NCBI GenBank assembly: GCA_025350505.1
Contig: JANXXS010000011.1
Coordinates: 1 to 34,338, forward strand
Length of the DNA stretch: 34,338 nt
Direction: 5' to 3'
From: Burkholderiales bacterium
GTDB taxonomy: Bacteria > Pseudomonadota > Gammaproteobacteria > Burkholderiales > Burkholderiaceae_C
Part shown: in pieces, positions 16,577 through 25,668 of the stretch
How positions within the stretch are numbered: the first letter of the stretch is position 1
How the letters are laid out: each line of letters starts with the position of its first letter
The notes under the pieces: generated by a model
Told to the model about the DNA's origin: nothing
What the model saw: the letters and a program-made list of their open reading frames with translations, nothing else
The model's database searches: none
Position numbers and translations under genes: made by a program

Positions 16577-18043
16577 TCAGGACAGGGCAGCCGGCGCGGC
16601 ATAGCCGCCGCCGAGCGCGCGCACGAGCAGCATCTGGGTATCGAGCGCACGGGCCCGGATGTCGACGCCGATGCGCCGCTGCGCCAACACGTTGGTCTCC
16701 GCGGTGAGCACGGTGAGGTAGGTGGCCAGGCCGGCGCGGTAGCGCTGCGTCGCCACGTCGTAGGCCGCCTCGGCCGAGGCGATCGCCTCGGTCTGCTCGC
16801 GCTGCTGGCGGTCGAGCGAACGCGACGAGCTGATCTGGTCGGCGACATCGTGCACGGCGTCGATGACGCTGCCGTTGTAGGTATCGATGGCGGCGTCGAG
16901 ATCGGCGGTCTTGCCGCGCAGGTTGGCGCGCAGCCGCCCGGAGTCGAAGATCGGCAGGCGGATCGCCGGGCCGACGCCGTATTGCTCGCTGCCCGCCTGC
17001 ACCAGCCGGTCGAGGCCGATGCTCGACAGGCCCGCGAAGGCGATGAGGTTGATGTTCGGATAGAACTGGGCGCGCGCCGAAGCGACGTCACCAGTGGCGG
17101 CCTCGACGCGCCAGCGCGCGGCGACGATGTCGGCACGGCGGCCGAGCAGGTCGGCGGGAACCAGCGCCGGGACCGGCACGGCGTGCACCGCCGACAGGTG
17201 CGGCGCGAGCGCGTCGGCGGCTTCGGGCGGCAAGGCGGCGAGCGCGGCGATGGCATGGCGAGTCAACGCGATCTGCTCGTCGACGCTTTCGATCTGCTGG
17301 CGCGTTTCGGGCAAGGCGCCTTCGCCCTGGCGCAACTCGGCGGTGGTATCGAGGCCGGCCGATACACGCTGGCGGATCAGGCCGAGCACCTGGTCGCGCT
17401 GCGTCAGCGAGCGCTGCAGCACCTCGCGCTGCTCGAGCAGGCGGGCCAGCTGCACGTAGTTGCGTGCGACGCCGACGGCGAGCACGACGCGCGCCGCGGC
17501 GGCGTCGGCCTCGGCGGCGCGCTGCGTGCCGATGGCGGCATCGAGGGCGGCGCGATTGCGGCCGAACAGGTCGAGCTCCCACGAGCCGGTCAATTGCAGC
17601 GTCGCGGTCTCTCGGATCGTGCCGCCCAGCGGCGGCGGATAGATGCTGGTCGCGCTGAAGCGCTGGCGCGTCGCATCGAACGAGCCGTTGAGCTGCGGAC
17701 CTTCGGCGGCGCGCGCGCTGCTCGCGTTGGCCGAGGCCCGCGCGACACGCGCCTGGGCGACGCGAAGGCTCGGCGAGCCGGCGACGGCCTGGTCGATCAG
17801 CGAGGTCAAGGTCGTGTCGGCGAAGCCCTGCCACCAGTCGGGCGCGAGCGGTGCCGCAGCGGCCGAGGCCGGCACGCCGACCTTGGCCGGATCGACCAGC
17901 CTCGCGTTCGAGACGATGCCGGAGGGATTGGCGCAGCCGGCCAGGGCGATGACGATGGTCGAGGTCAGGGCGATGACGATCGTCGTCACGGTCCGTGCCA
18001 CGGCCTTTGCGCGCGATGCGGAATCGGCGTTGCAGCGGCTCAT
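16577..18043 (-). CDS. Outer-membrane efflux lipoprotein (NodT/OprM family)
   Basis: A 488-residue TolC-like channel. Its lipoprotein signal ends in ALAGC (Cys 37). WWQGFADTTLTSLIDQAV opens the first of two repeated outer-membrane-efflux domains. Characteristic stretches include LQLTGSWELDLFGRNRAAL, DLLGRRADIVAARWRVEAA and FYPNINLIAFAG. The preferred ATG at 18043 forms a 4-nt ATGA overlap with the marR stop, showing translational coupling; a longer frame to 18115 would run through marR. It provides the outer-membrane part of the EmrAB pump encoded downstream. Confidence 0.92.
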   Translation of the reverse strand: MSRCNADSASRAKAVARTVTTIVIALTSTIVIALAGCANPSGIVSNARLVDPAKVGVPASAAAAPLAPDWWQGFADTTLTSLIDQAVAGSPSLRVAQARVARASANASSARAAEGPQLNGSFDATRQRFSATSIYPPPLGGTIRETATLQLTGSWELDLFGRNRAALDAAIGTQRAAEADAAAARVVLAVGVARNYVQLARLLEQREVLQRSLTQRDQVLGLIRQRVSAGLDTTAELRQGEGALPETRQQIESVDEQIALTRHAIAALAALPPEAADALAPHLSAVHAVPVPALVPADLLGRRADIVAARWRVEAATGDVASARAQFYPNINLIAFAGLSSIGLDRLVQAGSEQYGVGPAIRLPIFDSGRLRANLRGKTADLDAAIDTYNGSVIDAVHDVADQISSSRSLDRQQREQTEAIASAEAAYDVATQRYRAGLATYLTVLTAETNVLAQRRIGVDIRARALDTQMLLVRALGGGYAAPAALS

Positions 18044-18528
18044 TTCGCCGTCCTTCCGGCAGCCGCCTCGCCGTTGGCCAGCATGCGTCCCAGAAAATTC
18101 TTGAGTTGCGTCCATTCGGTCTTCGAAAAACCCGCGAGATGCTCGTTCATGACCTGCGCCAGCTCGGCAGGAACCTTGTCGGCGGCGATCTCGCCTTCAG
18201 GGGTGAGCTCGATGTTGACGACGCGCCGGTCGTCGGTGGAGCGGTTGCGCCGGCAAAAGCCCTTGCTTTCGAGCCGGTCGAGCAGCCGCGTCATCGCCCC
18301 GGGATCGGTCTGCAACTCGCGCGCCAGTTCGGCCACGGTCGAGGCGCGGAACCGTCGCAGCATGAAGAGCGGACCCCACTGGGCGTGCGTGATGCCTTGC
18401 GGCTCGAGCCGCTTGTCGGCGGCCTGGGCGATGCCCATCAGCACTCGCTTCATCAGGTAGCCGACGCTCTCGTCGGCGCAGTAGCCGGCGGCGCGATAGA
18501 AATTGGCAGGGATGGGAGCGTGGGACAC
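18040..18528 (-). CDS. MarR-family transcriptional regulator of the efflux operon
   Basis: A winged-helix regulator of about 162 residues. It has ITHAQWGPLFMLRRF, then the recognition region STVAELARELQTDPGAMTRLLDRLESKG and the wing RRNRSTDDRRVVNIELTPEG, a textbook MarR pattern close to EmrR/MprA. The frame remains open to 18630 and has an ATG at 18543, but a near-perfect -10 (TATATT, 18540-18535) occupies codons 2-3 of that version. The first usable start is therefore the GTG at 18528, at or next to the predicted transcription start, implying a leaderless or nearly leaderless mRNA. It is expected to repress its own operon and respond to drug-like ligands. Confidence 0.85.
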   Translation of the reverse strand: MSHAPIPANFYRAAGYCADESVGYLMKRVLMGIAQAADKRLEPQGITHAQWGPLFMLRRFRASTVAELARELQTDPGAMTRLLDRLESKGFCRRNRSTDDRRVVNIELTPEGEIAADKVPAELAQVMNEHLAGFSKTEWTQLKNFLGRMLANGEAAAGRTAK

Positions 18529-18534
18529 AATTGA

Positions 18535-18563
18535 AATATACATGCTTAGGCAATGAATGTCAA
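18535..18563 (-). promoter_or_regulatory. Sigma70 promoter of the marR-efflux operon
   Basis: Reading leftward, TTGACA (18563-18558), a 17-nt spacer and TATATT (18540-18535) give a perfect -35, ideal spacing and a near-consensus -10. Transcription should begin around 18528, coinciding with the GTG start of marR. Confidence 0.85.
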
Positions 18564-18590
18564 GGCTTTCATTGCGTATGCTTTCATTGC
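18550..18590. promoter_or_regulatory. Putative MarR operator: inverted repeat plus an extra half site
   Basis: GCAATGAA (18550-18557) and TTCATTGC (18568-18575) form a perfect 8-bp inverted repeat that brackets the -35 hexamer exactly. A third site, TTCATTGC at 18583-18590, repeats the right arm 15 nt further on, towards the divergent ABC exporter. Repressor bound here would block the marR promoter and might also affect the gene at 18644. Confidence 0.75.
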
Positions 18591-18643
18591 ATGGGCTTTG
18601 TTTCGACAAGGTCTTCTCCAAGCCGGTCACCTAGACTCGGCGC

Positions 18644-20431
18644 ATGCCAGGTGCCACGTCGTCCTCTCCGAAAGCGGCGCGCGATGTCCGGTCGCTTGGC
18701 GGCCTTGTGCCCTTCCTGCGTCCGTACCGCGGCCGCATCGTGCTCGCCGCGGTCTTCCTCGTGCTGGCGGCGGCGAGCACGCTCGTCTTTCCGGTCGCAT
18801 TGCGCGCGCTCATCGACCAGGGCCTGATCGCCACCGATCCGGGCGCGCGCGTGATGGCCTTGCGCGAACACTTCTTCGCGCTCTTCGCCGTTGGCGTCGC
18901 GCTCGGCGTCTTCTCGGCGGCGCGCTTCTACATGGTGAGCTGGCTCGGCGAGCGCGTCACCGCCGACCTGCGCAACGCCGTATACGCCCACGTCGTGCGG
19001 CAAAGCCCCGAATTCTTCGAGACGACGCAGACCGGCGAGGTGCTGTCGCGCCTCACCACCGACACGACGCTGGTGCAGACCGTCGTCGGCTCCAGCCTGT
19101 CGATGGGCCTGCGCAACACCGTCATGGGCATCGGCGCGATGGCCATGCTGATCGTCACCAACCCGGTCGTCATGACGCAAGTGCTGGCGATCCTGGTCCT
19201 GGTCGTGCTGCCCTCGCTCTACTTCGGCCGCCGCGTGCAGCGACTGTCGCGCGCCAGCCAGGACCGCGTCGCCGACTCGAGCGCCATCGCCGCCGAGGTG
19301 CTGAACGCCGTGCCGGTGGTGCAGAGCTACTTGCAGGAAGGCCGCGAGGCCGAGCGCTTCGGCGCGTCGACCGAGCGCGCCTTCGCCACCGCCGTGCGCC
19401 GGACGACGCTGCGATCACTGCTCGTCGCCTTCATCATCAGCGCCACCTTCGGCGCCCTGCTCTGGGGCCTCTATCAGGGCACGCGGGCGGTGATCCACGG
19501 CGACATCACCGCCGGACACCTCGGCGAGACGGTCGTCTACGTGATCATCCTGGTCAGCAGCGTCGCCGTGCTGTCCGAGGTCTACGGCGACCTGCTGCGC
19601 GCGGCCGGCGCCACCGAGCGGCTGATGGAGCTGCTGCAACTGCAATCGCCGGTCGTCACGCCGGCGTCGCCGGAGTCGATGCCGGCACCCGCCGGCGGCG
19701 CCTCGGTGCGGCTCGAGCACGTCACCTTCCGCTATCCATCGCGGCCGCAGCATCCGACCCTGGTCGACTTCAGCTTCGCCGTCGAGCCGGGCGAAACGGT
19801 GGCCCTGGTCGGGCCGAGCGGCGCCGGCAAGAGCACGGTGTTCCAGCTCATCCAGCGCTTCTACGACGTCGAGTCGGGCGCCGTGCGGATCGACGGCGCG
19901 CGCGTCGAGAAGGTCGCGCTCGAGGCGCTGCGCGGCCGCATCGGCATCGTGCCGCAGGACAGCGTCATCTTCTCCGCCGACGCCATGGAAAACATCCGCT
20001 ACGGGCGTCCTTCGGCGACCGATGCGGAGGTCGTCGCCGCCGCCACCGCCGCCTACGCGCACGACTTCATCAGCGCCCTGCCCGAGGGCTACAAGACCTT
20101 TCTCGGCGAGCGCGGCGTGCGTCTCTCGGGCGGCCAGCGGCAACGCATCTCGATCGCCCGGGCGATGCTGAAGAACCCGCCGCTGCTCCTCCTCGACGAA
20201 GCGACCAGCGCCCTCGATGCCGAAGGCGAGCGCATGGTGCAGGCGGCGCTCGAATCGGCGATGCGCCATCGCACGACGATCGTCATCGCGCATCGCCTCT
20301 CGACGGTGCAGCGCGCCGCCCGCATCGTCGTCCTGGAGGCCGGCCAGATCGTCGAGACCGGAACGCACGAGCAGCTCGTCGCGTCGGGCGGACTTTATGC
20401 GCGGCTCGCGGCGCTGCAATTCGATCGCTGA
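18644..20431 (+). CDS. ABC exporter, fused membrane and ATPase domains (MsbA/BmrA type)
   Basis: A 595-residue half-transporter that works as a homodimer. The six-helix membrane domain (about 20-320) begins with VPFLRPYRGRIVLAAVFLVL. The nucleotide-binding domain has Walker A GPSGAGKST (about 390), the signature LSGGQRQRISIARAM (about 495), Walker B LLLLDEATSALD and an H-loop in IAHRLSTV. The family includes lipid A flippases and multidrug exporters; the substrate here is unknown. It is divergent from marR and shares the intergenic operator, so co-regulation is plausible. thyA begins 16 nt downstream. Confidence 0.92.
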   Translation: MPGATSSSPKAARDVRSLGGLVPFLRPYRGRIVLAAVFLVLAAASTLVFPVALRALIDQGLIATDPGARVMALREHFFALFAVGVALGVFSAARFYMVSWLGERVTADLRNAVYAHVVRQSPEFFETTQTGEVLSRLTTDTTLVQTVVGSSLSMGLRNTVMGIGAMAMLIVTNPVVMTQVLAILVLVVLPSLYFGRRVQRLSRASQDRVADSSAIAAEVLNAVPVVQSYLQEGREAERFGASTERAFATAVRRTTLRSLLVAFIISATFGALLWGLYQGTRAVIHGDITAGHLGETVVYVIILVSSVAVLSEVYGDLLRAAGATERLMELLQLQSPVVTPASPESMPAPAGGASVRLEHVTFRYPSRPQHPTLVDFSFAVEPGETVALVGPSGAGKSTVFQLIQRFYDVESGAVRIDGARVEKVALEALRGRIGIVPQDSVIFSADAMENIRYGRPSATDAEVVAAATAAYAHDFISALPEGYKTFLGERGVRLSGGQRQRISIARAMLKNPPLLLLDEATSALDAEGERMVQAALESAMRHRTTIVIAHRLSTVQRAARIVVLEAGQIVETGTHEQLVASGGLYARLAALQFDR

Positions 20432-20446
20432 GTCGATAATTCGACG

Positions 20447-21280
20447 ATGAATGCCGACCGTCCCGTCCGCTCGCAATACGAGGACTTCATGCGCCACGTG
20501 CGCGACCACGGCGTCGCCAAGAGCGACCGCACCGGTACCGGAACGAAGAGCATCTTCGGCCACCAGATGCGCTTCGACCTGGGCGAAGGCTTCCCGCTGG
20601 TGACGACGAAGAAGGTGCACCTGCGCTCCATCGTCCTCGAGTTGCTCTGGTTCCTGCGCGGCGACGGCAACGCGCGCTGGCTGCAGGAGCGCGACGTCAC
20701 CATCTGGGACGAGTGGGCGGCGCCGAATGGCGACCTCGGTCCGGTCTACGGCGTGCAGTGGCGGTCCTGGCCGACGCCCGACGGCGGCCACGTCGACCAG
20801 ATCGCGCGCGTCGTCGAGCAGCTGAGGAGCGACCCCGACTCGCGCCGCATCATCGTCAGCGCCTGGAACGTCGCGGCGCTGCCCGAGATGGCGCTGCTGC
20901 CCTGCCACGCCTTCTTCCAGTTCTACGTCGCGCCGGCTGCCACCGGCGGGCGGCCGAAGCTGAGCTGCCAGCTCTACCAGCGCAGCGCCGACATCTTTCT
21001 CGGCGTGCCGTTCAACATCGCCAGCTACGCCTTGCTCACGCACATGCTGGCCCAGCAGTGCGATCTCGACGTCGGCGACTTCATCTGGACCGGTGGCGAC
21101 TGCCACATCTACAGCAACCATGCCGAGCAGGTCGAACTGCAGCTCTCGCGCCCGCCCTTCCCATACCCCCGGCTCGAGATCCTGCGCCGCCCGCCTTCGA
21201 TGTTCGACTACGCGTTCGAGGACTTCGCCGTGCTCGACTACCAGCACCACTCGGCCATCAAAGCCCCCGTGGCGGTATAG
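20447..21280 (+). CDS. thyA: Thymidylate synthase
   Basis: A 277-residue ThyA that methylates dUMP to dTMP using methylene-tetrahydrofolate. It shows [34 protein letters not shown], the nucleophile [12 protein letters not shown] (Cys 153), [25 protein letters not shown] and [12 protein letters not shown]. These are invariant family segments. Length is slightly above the E. coli 264. The usual folA neighbour is absent; a SRAP-like gene follows after about 100 nt. Confidence 0.97.
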   Translation: MNADRPVRSQYEDFMRHVRDHGVAKSDRTGTGTKSIFGHQMRFDLGEGFPLVTTKKVHLRSIVLELLWFLRGDGNARWLQERDVTIWDEWAAPNGDLGPVYGVQWRSWPTPDGGHVDQIARVVEQLRSDPDSRRIIVSAWNVAALPEMALLPCHAFFQFYVAPAATGGRPKLSCQLYQRSADIFLGVPFNIASYALLTHMLAQQCDLDVGDFIWTGGDCHIYSNHAEQVELQLSRPPFPYPRLEILRRPPSMFDYAFEDFAVLDYQHHSAIKAPVAV

Positions 21281-21379
21281 GGCCTTTCACCGCCAGCGGG
21301 CCCGTCCAGCGTGGCGAAGTTCACTGACGACGGCCGAGAAGCGCCCCCGCGCGCCGGCCGGCGGCGCTAAAGTTGCGGG

Positions 21380-22090
21380 ATGTCGACCAACTATCTGGCC
21401 CCGACGGCCGCCGAGCTCGAACGCGAGTGGGGCCAAACCCTCGCCGACGACTGGCATGCCGACGTCGTCGCCGGCGATTTCGCGCCGATCATCCGGCGCT
21501 ACGGTGTCGGCGCCGCGGCCCAGCGCGAGGTCTGCCTGGCCCGGTTCGGCCTGCTCCAGGCCTCCGCCAAGTCGATGCGGCCGCCCGGCACGACCGTCAA
21601 CTCGCGCAGCGAATCAGCGGCGACACGCACCGCGTCCAAGGGTGCCTGGGCCGGCCGGCAATGGTGCATCGTTCCGGCCCAATGCTTTAACGTTCCCTAC
21701 TACAGAGAGGGCTCGAAGCGCTCGGAGCGCTGGCGCATCCGCCGCGCCGATCGCTCGCCGCTCAGCATTGCCGGCCTCTGGGACCGCTGGGTCGGCGACG
21801 ACGGCGAAACCCTGCTCAGTTTTTCGATCCTGACCCTGAACTGCGACCTGCATCCCCTGCTCTCGCGTTTCCATCGCCCGCCCAGCGACAAGGGCGAGCC
21901 GCAGGAAACGCGCACCCCGGTTCTGCTCGCCGAAGAAGACTTCGACGCCTGGCTGGACACCACGCCCGGCCGGGCGCCGATCTACTTCGGCACTTTCGGC
22001 AAGGACGATCTCGAGGCCGAGCCCGCGCCCGCCTCGGTGCGTCGCACGACCATGATGATGCCGCTCGACACGGCCGTCTCCGAGCTGTAG
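21380..22090 (+). CDS. SRAP (YedK/HMCES) family protein lacking the catalytic Cys2
   Basis: A 236-residue protein related to the YedK/HMCES family. These proteins protect abasic sites in single-stranded DNA by crosslinking to them through Cys2. Family landmarks are NSRSES (Asn 74 region), WCIVPAQCF, WRIRRADRSPLSIAGLWDRW and the late histidine in RFHRP. The N-terminus reads MSTNYLAPT, where family members have Met-Cys. The position of YedK Glu105, normally in a GFYEW-like motif, reads CFNVP, with Val at 105. Asn and His candidates remain. Crosslinking activity should be lost, so it may be a non-catalytic DNA-binding paralogue or be decaying. No upstream in-frame start would restore a Cys2. It is not overlapped by any neighbour. 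Confidence 0.8.
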   Translation: MSTNYLAPTAAELEREWGQTLADDWHADVVAGDFAPIIRRYGVGAAAQREVCLARFGLLQASAKSMRPPGTTVNSRSESAATRTASKGAWAGRQWCIVPAQCFNVPYYREGSKRSERWRIRRADRSPLSIAGLWDRWVGDDGETLLSFSILTLNCDLHPLLSRFHRPPSDKGEPQETRTPVLLAEEDFDAWLDTTPGRAPIYFGTFGKDDLEAEPAPASVRRTTMMMPLDTAVSEL

Positions 22091-22161
22091 TCCGGGGTTT
22101 TTCCCGACCCGGCAGGGTCGCCACCTCCGCCATATTGATCCTTGCTCCAGGAGCGATCGAC

Positions 22162-23232
22162 ATGGCAAGCAACATCAAGGGTCCGGGCATCTACCTGGCG
22201 CAGTTCGCGAGCGACACCGCGCCGTTCCACTCATGGGAATCGATCACGAAGTGGGCCGCTGGGCACGGCTTCAAGGGCGTGCAGATCCCGTCGTGGGACG
22301 AGCGCATCTTCGACATGAAGAAGGCGGCCGAGTCGAAGAACTATTGCGACGAGCTGAAGGGCATCGCCGGCAACCACGGCATCGAGATCACCGAGCTGGG
22401 CACACACCTGCAGGGCCAGCTCGTCGCCGTCCACCCGGCGTACGACGAGGCCTTCGACGGCTTCGCGCCCGAGGCGGTAAGGCGCAACCCGAAGGCGCGC
22501 CAGGCCTGGGCGGTCGAGCAGATGCTGCTGTCGGCGCGCGCCTGCCGCAACCTCGGCCTGAAGAGCAACGTCAGCTTTCCCGGCGCCCTCGCCTGGCCGT
22601 ATCTGTACCCGTGGCCGCAGCGGCCGGCCGGGTTGATCGAGGCCGCCTTCGACGAGCTCGCCAAACGCTGGCGGCCGATCTTCGACGCCTTCGACGATGC
22701 CGACTGCCACGTCTGTTTCGAGCTGCATCCGGGCGAGGACCTGTTCGACGGCACCACCTTCGAGATGCTTCTTGAGCGCGTCGACAACCATCCGCGCTGC
22801 GCCATCAACTACGACCCCTCGCACTTCGTGCTGCAGCAGCTCGACTACCTCGAGTTCATCGACATCTATCACTCGCGCATCAAGGCGCTGCACATCAAGG
22901 ACGCCGAGTTCCGCCCGACCGGCCGGCAAGGCGTGTATTCGGGCTACGCGCCCTGGATCGAGCGCGCCGGGCGCTTTCGCTCGCTCGGCGACGGCCAGGT
23001 CGACTTCGGCGCAATCTTCTCGAAGATGGCGCAGTACGGCTACGACAGCTGGGCGGTGCTTGAATGGGAGTGCTGTCTGAAGCACCCCGAGCAGGGTGCC
23101 GCCGAAGGTGCCGAGTTCATCAAGAAGCACATCATCCGCGTCACCGAGAAAGCCTTCGACGACTTCGCCGGCGGCGCCACCGACCCGCAGCAACTGCAGC
23201 GCATGCTCGGCCTCGCCGGCGCCGCGCGATGA
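22162..23232 (+). CDS. Sugar phosphate isomerase/epimerase (xylose isomerase-like TIM barrel)
   Basis: A 356-residue AP-endonuclease-2/xylose-isomerase-like barrel. Metal-site segments expected for the fold are visible: ELGTHLQGQ, CFELHPGED, NYDPSHFVLQ, ALHIKDAEF and WAVLEWEC, providing Glu, Asp, His and Glu ligands. The ATG at 22162 has AGGAG about 7 nt upstream, so it is preferred over 22135. It overlaps the next gene, an oxidoreductase, by ATGA. Together they probably oxidise and isomerise a sugar, inositol or keto-glycoside; the exact substrate cannot be read from sequence. Confidence 0.88.
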   Translation: MASNIKGPGIYLAQFASDTAPFHSWESITKWAAGHGFKGVQIPSWDERIFDMKKAAESKNYCDELKGIAGNHGIEITELGTHLQGQLVAVHPAYDEAFDGFAPEAVRRNPKARQAWAVEQMLLSARACRNLGLKSNVSFPGALAWPYLYPWPQRPAGLIEAAFDELAKRWRPIFDAFDDADCHVCFELHPGEDLFDGTTFEMLLERVDNHPRCAINYDPSHFVLQQLDYLEFIDIYHSRIKALHIKDAEFRPTGRQGVYSGYAPWIERAGRFRSLGDGQVDFGAIFSKMAQYGYDSWAVLEWECCLKHPEQGAAEGAEFIKKHIIRVTEKAFDDFAGGATDPQQLQRMLGLAGAAR

Positions 23233-24407
23233 CGATCGAAGCGGCCGCCGCGGCGGGGCCGGCGCCGCGCATCCGCCTGGGCATGGTCGGTGGCGGCGAA
23301 GGCGCCTTCATCGGCGCCGTGCATCGCATCGCGGCACGCCTCGACGATCAATACACGCTGGTCGCCGGCGCGCTCTCGTCGACCGCCGAGAAATCGTTGC
23401 GCTCCGGCGCCGCGCTCGGCCTCGAGCGCGTCTACGCCGACTACCGGACGATGGCTGATGCCGAAGCGGCGCGCGACGACGGCATCGAGGCCGTCGTCAT
23501 CGTCACGCCGAACGACCAGCATGCACCGGTCGCCGAGGCCTTTCTCGAAGCCGGCATGCACGTCATCTGCGACAAGCCGGTGACGACGACGCTGGCCGAT
23601 GCGCGCCGCCTCGAAGCGCTGGCCAGGAAGCAGGGGCGCCTGTTCGCCGTCACGCACAACTACACCGGCTACCCGATGGTGCGGCAAGCGCGTCGCATGG
23701 TCGCCGACGACGCGCTCGGCACGATCCGCGTCGTGCAGGTCGAGTACGCGCAGGACTGGCTCGCCGGCCCGCTCGAGTCGACGGGCCAGAAGCAGGCCGA
23801 ATGGCGCACCGACCCGAAGCGATCGGGCCTCGGCGGCTGCATCGGCGACATCGGCACCCATGCCTACAACCTGGCCGACTACGTGACCGGCCTCGAGGTC
23901 AGCGCGCTGTGCGCGGAGCTGAGCACCTTCGTCGCCGGCCGTCGGCTCGACGACAACGTGCAGGTCATGCTGCGCTACGCCAAGGGCGCGCGCGGCCTGC
24001 TCTGGGCGAGCCAGGTCGCGCCGGGCAACGAGAACGCGCTGCGCCTGCGCGTCTACGGCAGCGAAGGCGGGCTGAGCTGGCAGCAGGAGCATCCCAACCA
24101 ACTGCAATGGTCGCCGCTCGGCCAGCCGACGCAAACCATCGCCCGCGGCACCGCGGCAGCTCACGCGGACGCAGCGCGCGTGACGCGTATTCCCTCGGGC
24201 CATCCCGAAGGCTACCTCGAAGGCTTTGCGACGATCTATGCCGAGGTCGCGCAGGCGATCCGCGCCGCGCGCGACACGAGCGGGTCGAGCGCGCTCAACC
24301 CGGCGGTGAATTTCCCGACCATCGCCGACGGCATCAAGTGCATGGCCTTCATCGAGGCTGCGGTGCAGTCTTCGGCCGAAGGCGGCCGCTGGGTCGGCCT
24401 GGTCTAG
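23229..24407 (+). CDS. Gfo/Idh/MocA family NAD(P)-dependent oxidoreductase
   Basis: A 392-residue dehydrogenase. The Rossmann motif is LGMVGGGEGAFIG, the cofactor/catalytic segment is ICDKPVTTTLADA (Lys of the EKP motif, here DKP), and the active site is GGCIGDIGTHAYNLADYV with the conserved Asp and His. The ATG at 23229 overlaps the upstream stop by four bases; the frame is open further upstream but only as a shadow of the isomerase gene. It is coupled to the isomerase, a pairing common in sugar and inositol catabolism. Cytoplasmic. Confidence 0.9.
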   Translation: MTIEAAAAAGPAPRIRLGMVGGGEGAFIGAVHRIAARLDDQYTLVAGALSSTAEKSLRSGAALGLERVYADYRTMADAEAARDDGIEAVVIVTPNDQHAPVAEAFLEAGMHVICDKPVTTTLADARRLEALARKQGRLFAVTHNYTGYPMVRQARRMVADDALGTIRVVQVEYAQDWLAGPLESTGQKQAEWRTDPKRSGLGGCIGDIGTHAYNLADYVTGLEVSALCAELSTFVAGRRLDDNVQVMLRYAKGARGLLWASQVAPGNENALRLRVYGSEGGLSWQQEHPNQLQWSPLGQPTQTIARGTAAAHADAARVTRIPSGHPEGYLEGFATIYAEVAQAIRAARDTSGSSALNPAVNFPTIADGIKCMAFIEAAVQSSAEGGRWVGLV

Positions 24408-24702
24408 CTCGTTTCGACACCCGATGGCGCGTCGCGGCGCTTGCGAAGCCGTCGCGCGTACCGCGGCACGGCATTCGGCATCGCTTCCGGCAAGGGCGCG
24501 ACGTGACGTCGACAGCCTGCAGCGCCTCGCCTTGCCGGCCGGCGATCGCGCAGCCGGCTTGGTACAGGTTGACGAGGCGTCACCCGGCAGCCGGGAAGCG
24601 TTTGGGGTTTATCGTCCGCATCTGGCGGCGCGCGGCGTCGTCGATGGGTTGGCCGCGATCGGAAGATACGCGAGTTGCTACCGAAGGCGCAGAAGGACGG
24701 CC
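24408..24702. other. Intergenic stretch with no recognised element
   Basis: This 295-nt gap between the oxidoreductase and the DUF4124 gene is open in the DUF4124 frame but has atypical, arginine-rich translation and no start with a ribosome-binding site. I see no RNA gene, hairpin with a U-tract, or clear promoter hexamers. Confidence 0.5.
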
Positions 24703-25377
24703 ATGTCAGCTCACCGAATCAGCGTCCTGGGGGTGCTCGTCGCTGGCTTCGCGTTCGGCCCTGCCGGTGCGCAGCCCGCGCCTTCGGCGGGCAGGATCTA
24801 CTCCTGCATCGGCAAGGACGGCAAGAAGATCACGCAAGACCATCCGATCACCGAATGCGCCGACACCGACCAGGTCGAGCACAACCGGGACGGTTCGCCG
24901 AAGCGCATCGTGCCGCGGCAGGAAACCGAGGAAGAGCGCAGCGCGAGAGAGGCCAGGGAGCGGGTCGAAGCGGCCGAACGCGTGCAACGACAGGTCGAGG
25001 CGCGTGCCGACAGGCAGCTCCTCAATCGCTATCCCACCAAGGCAGCTCACGACGAGGAGCGCATGAAGGAGCTGGACGACATTCGGCGTTCGATGCAGAA
25101 GATCGACGAGCGCAAGAAGCTCCTGCTTGCCGAGCGCAAGCCCATGCTCGACGAGGCCGAGTTCTACATCGGCAAGCCGCTGCCGCTCAAGGTGAAGAGC
25201 GGGCTCGATTCCAACGACGCCGCGCTTGCCGCGCAGGAGGCCTTGCGCCAGAACCAGGAGGCCGAGCTGGCCCGCAACAACAAGCGCTTCGACGACGAAC
25301 TCGCAAGGCTGAGAAAGCTGTGGGCGGTGCCACCGGGCGCCCCGAAGGGCAAAGCGTCGGCGCCGACGACGCGATAG
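24703..25377 (+). CDS. Periplasmic DUF4124-domain coiled-coil protein
   Basis: A 224-residue protein with a signal peptide (ISVLGVLVAGFAFGPAGAQ). A short DUF4124-like unit follows, IYSCIGKDGKKITQDHPITEC, with its two cysteines. The rest is charged and predicted coiled coil (about 75-205), including ETEEERSAREARERVEAAER. AAGGA lies about 7 nt before the ATG at 24703, which fixes the start; the frame is open to 24424 but without coding character. The function of this Burkholderiales-common family is unknown. Confidence 0.82.
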   Translation: MSAHRISVLGVLVAGFAFGPAGAQPAPSAGRIYSCIGKDGKKITQDHPITECADTDQVEHNRDGSPKRIVPRQETEEERSAREARERVEAAERVQRQVEARADRQLLNRYPTKAAHDEERMKELDDIRRSMQKIDERKKLLLAERKPMLDEAEFYIGKPLPLKVKSGLDSNDAALAAQEALRQNQEAELARNNKRFDDELARLRKLWAVPPGAPKGKASAPTTR

Positions 25378-25444
25378 CCCCGGTCGCTCCCACGGCTGGC
25401 CCCGAGGCGAGCGGGAATGCCGATGCCGTTGTCCGAGACGAGGC

Positions 25445-25668
25445 TCATCCGAGCCAGCGAAACATGAGAGGTATCAACAAGGAAGCGAGCAGGACCTGCA
25501 GGCCGAGCGCGATGCCGGCGTAGGCGCCCGCGTCGTCGTGCACCTGCAGTGCTCTCGCCGCGCCGATGCCGTGCGAGGTCGTACCGAGCGCGAAGCCGCG
25601 CACCGCCCAGCTATCGATACGCAGCAGGGTGAAGAGGTACTTGGCCGAGAGCGCGCCGACCAGGCTTG
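25445..25668 (-). pseudogene. lrgB: lrgB 3' remnant
   Basis: The last 70 or so codons of an LrgB-type membrane protein: VGALSAKYLFTLLRIDSW, RGFALGTTSHGIGAARALQ, then AGIALGLQVLLASLLIPLMF. GTTSHGIGAARAL is the family signature. LrgB is normally about 230-240 residues, often paired with LrgA. Here homology stops abruptly at about 25665, where antisense IS3 sequence begins, and no lrgA is present. The gene has lost its 5' two-thirds, presumably by IS insertion and deletion. Confidence 0.8.

Noticed and set aside
16463-18460. 665-codon plus-strand frame
   Set aside because: Antisense to the outer-membrane factor and marR, with no domain-like sequence.
19415-21250. 611-codon minus-strand frame spanning the ABC exporter and thyA
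   Set aside because: Both genes underneath are unmistakable on the plus strand.
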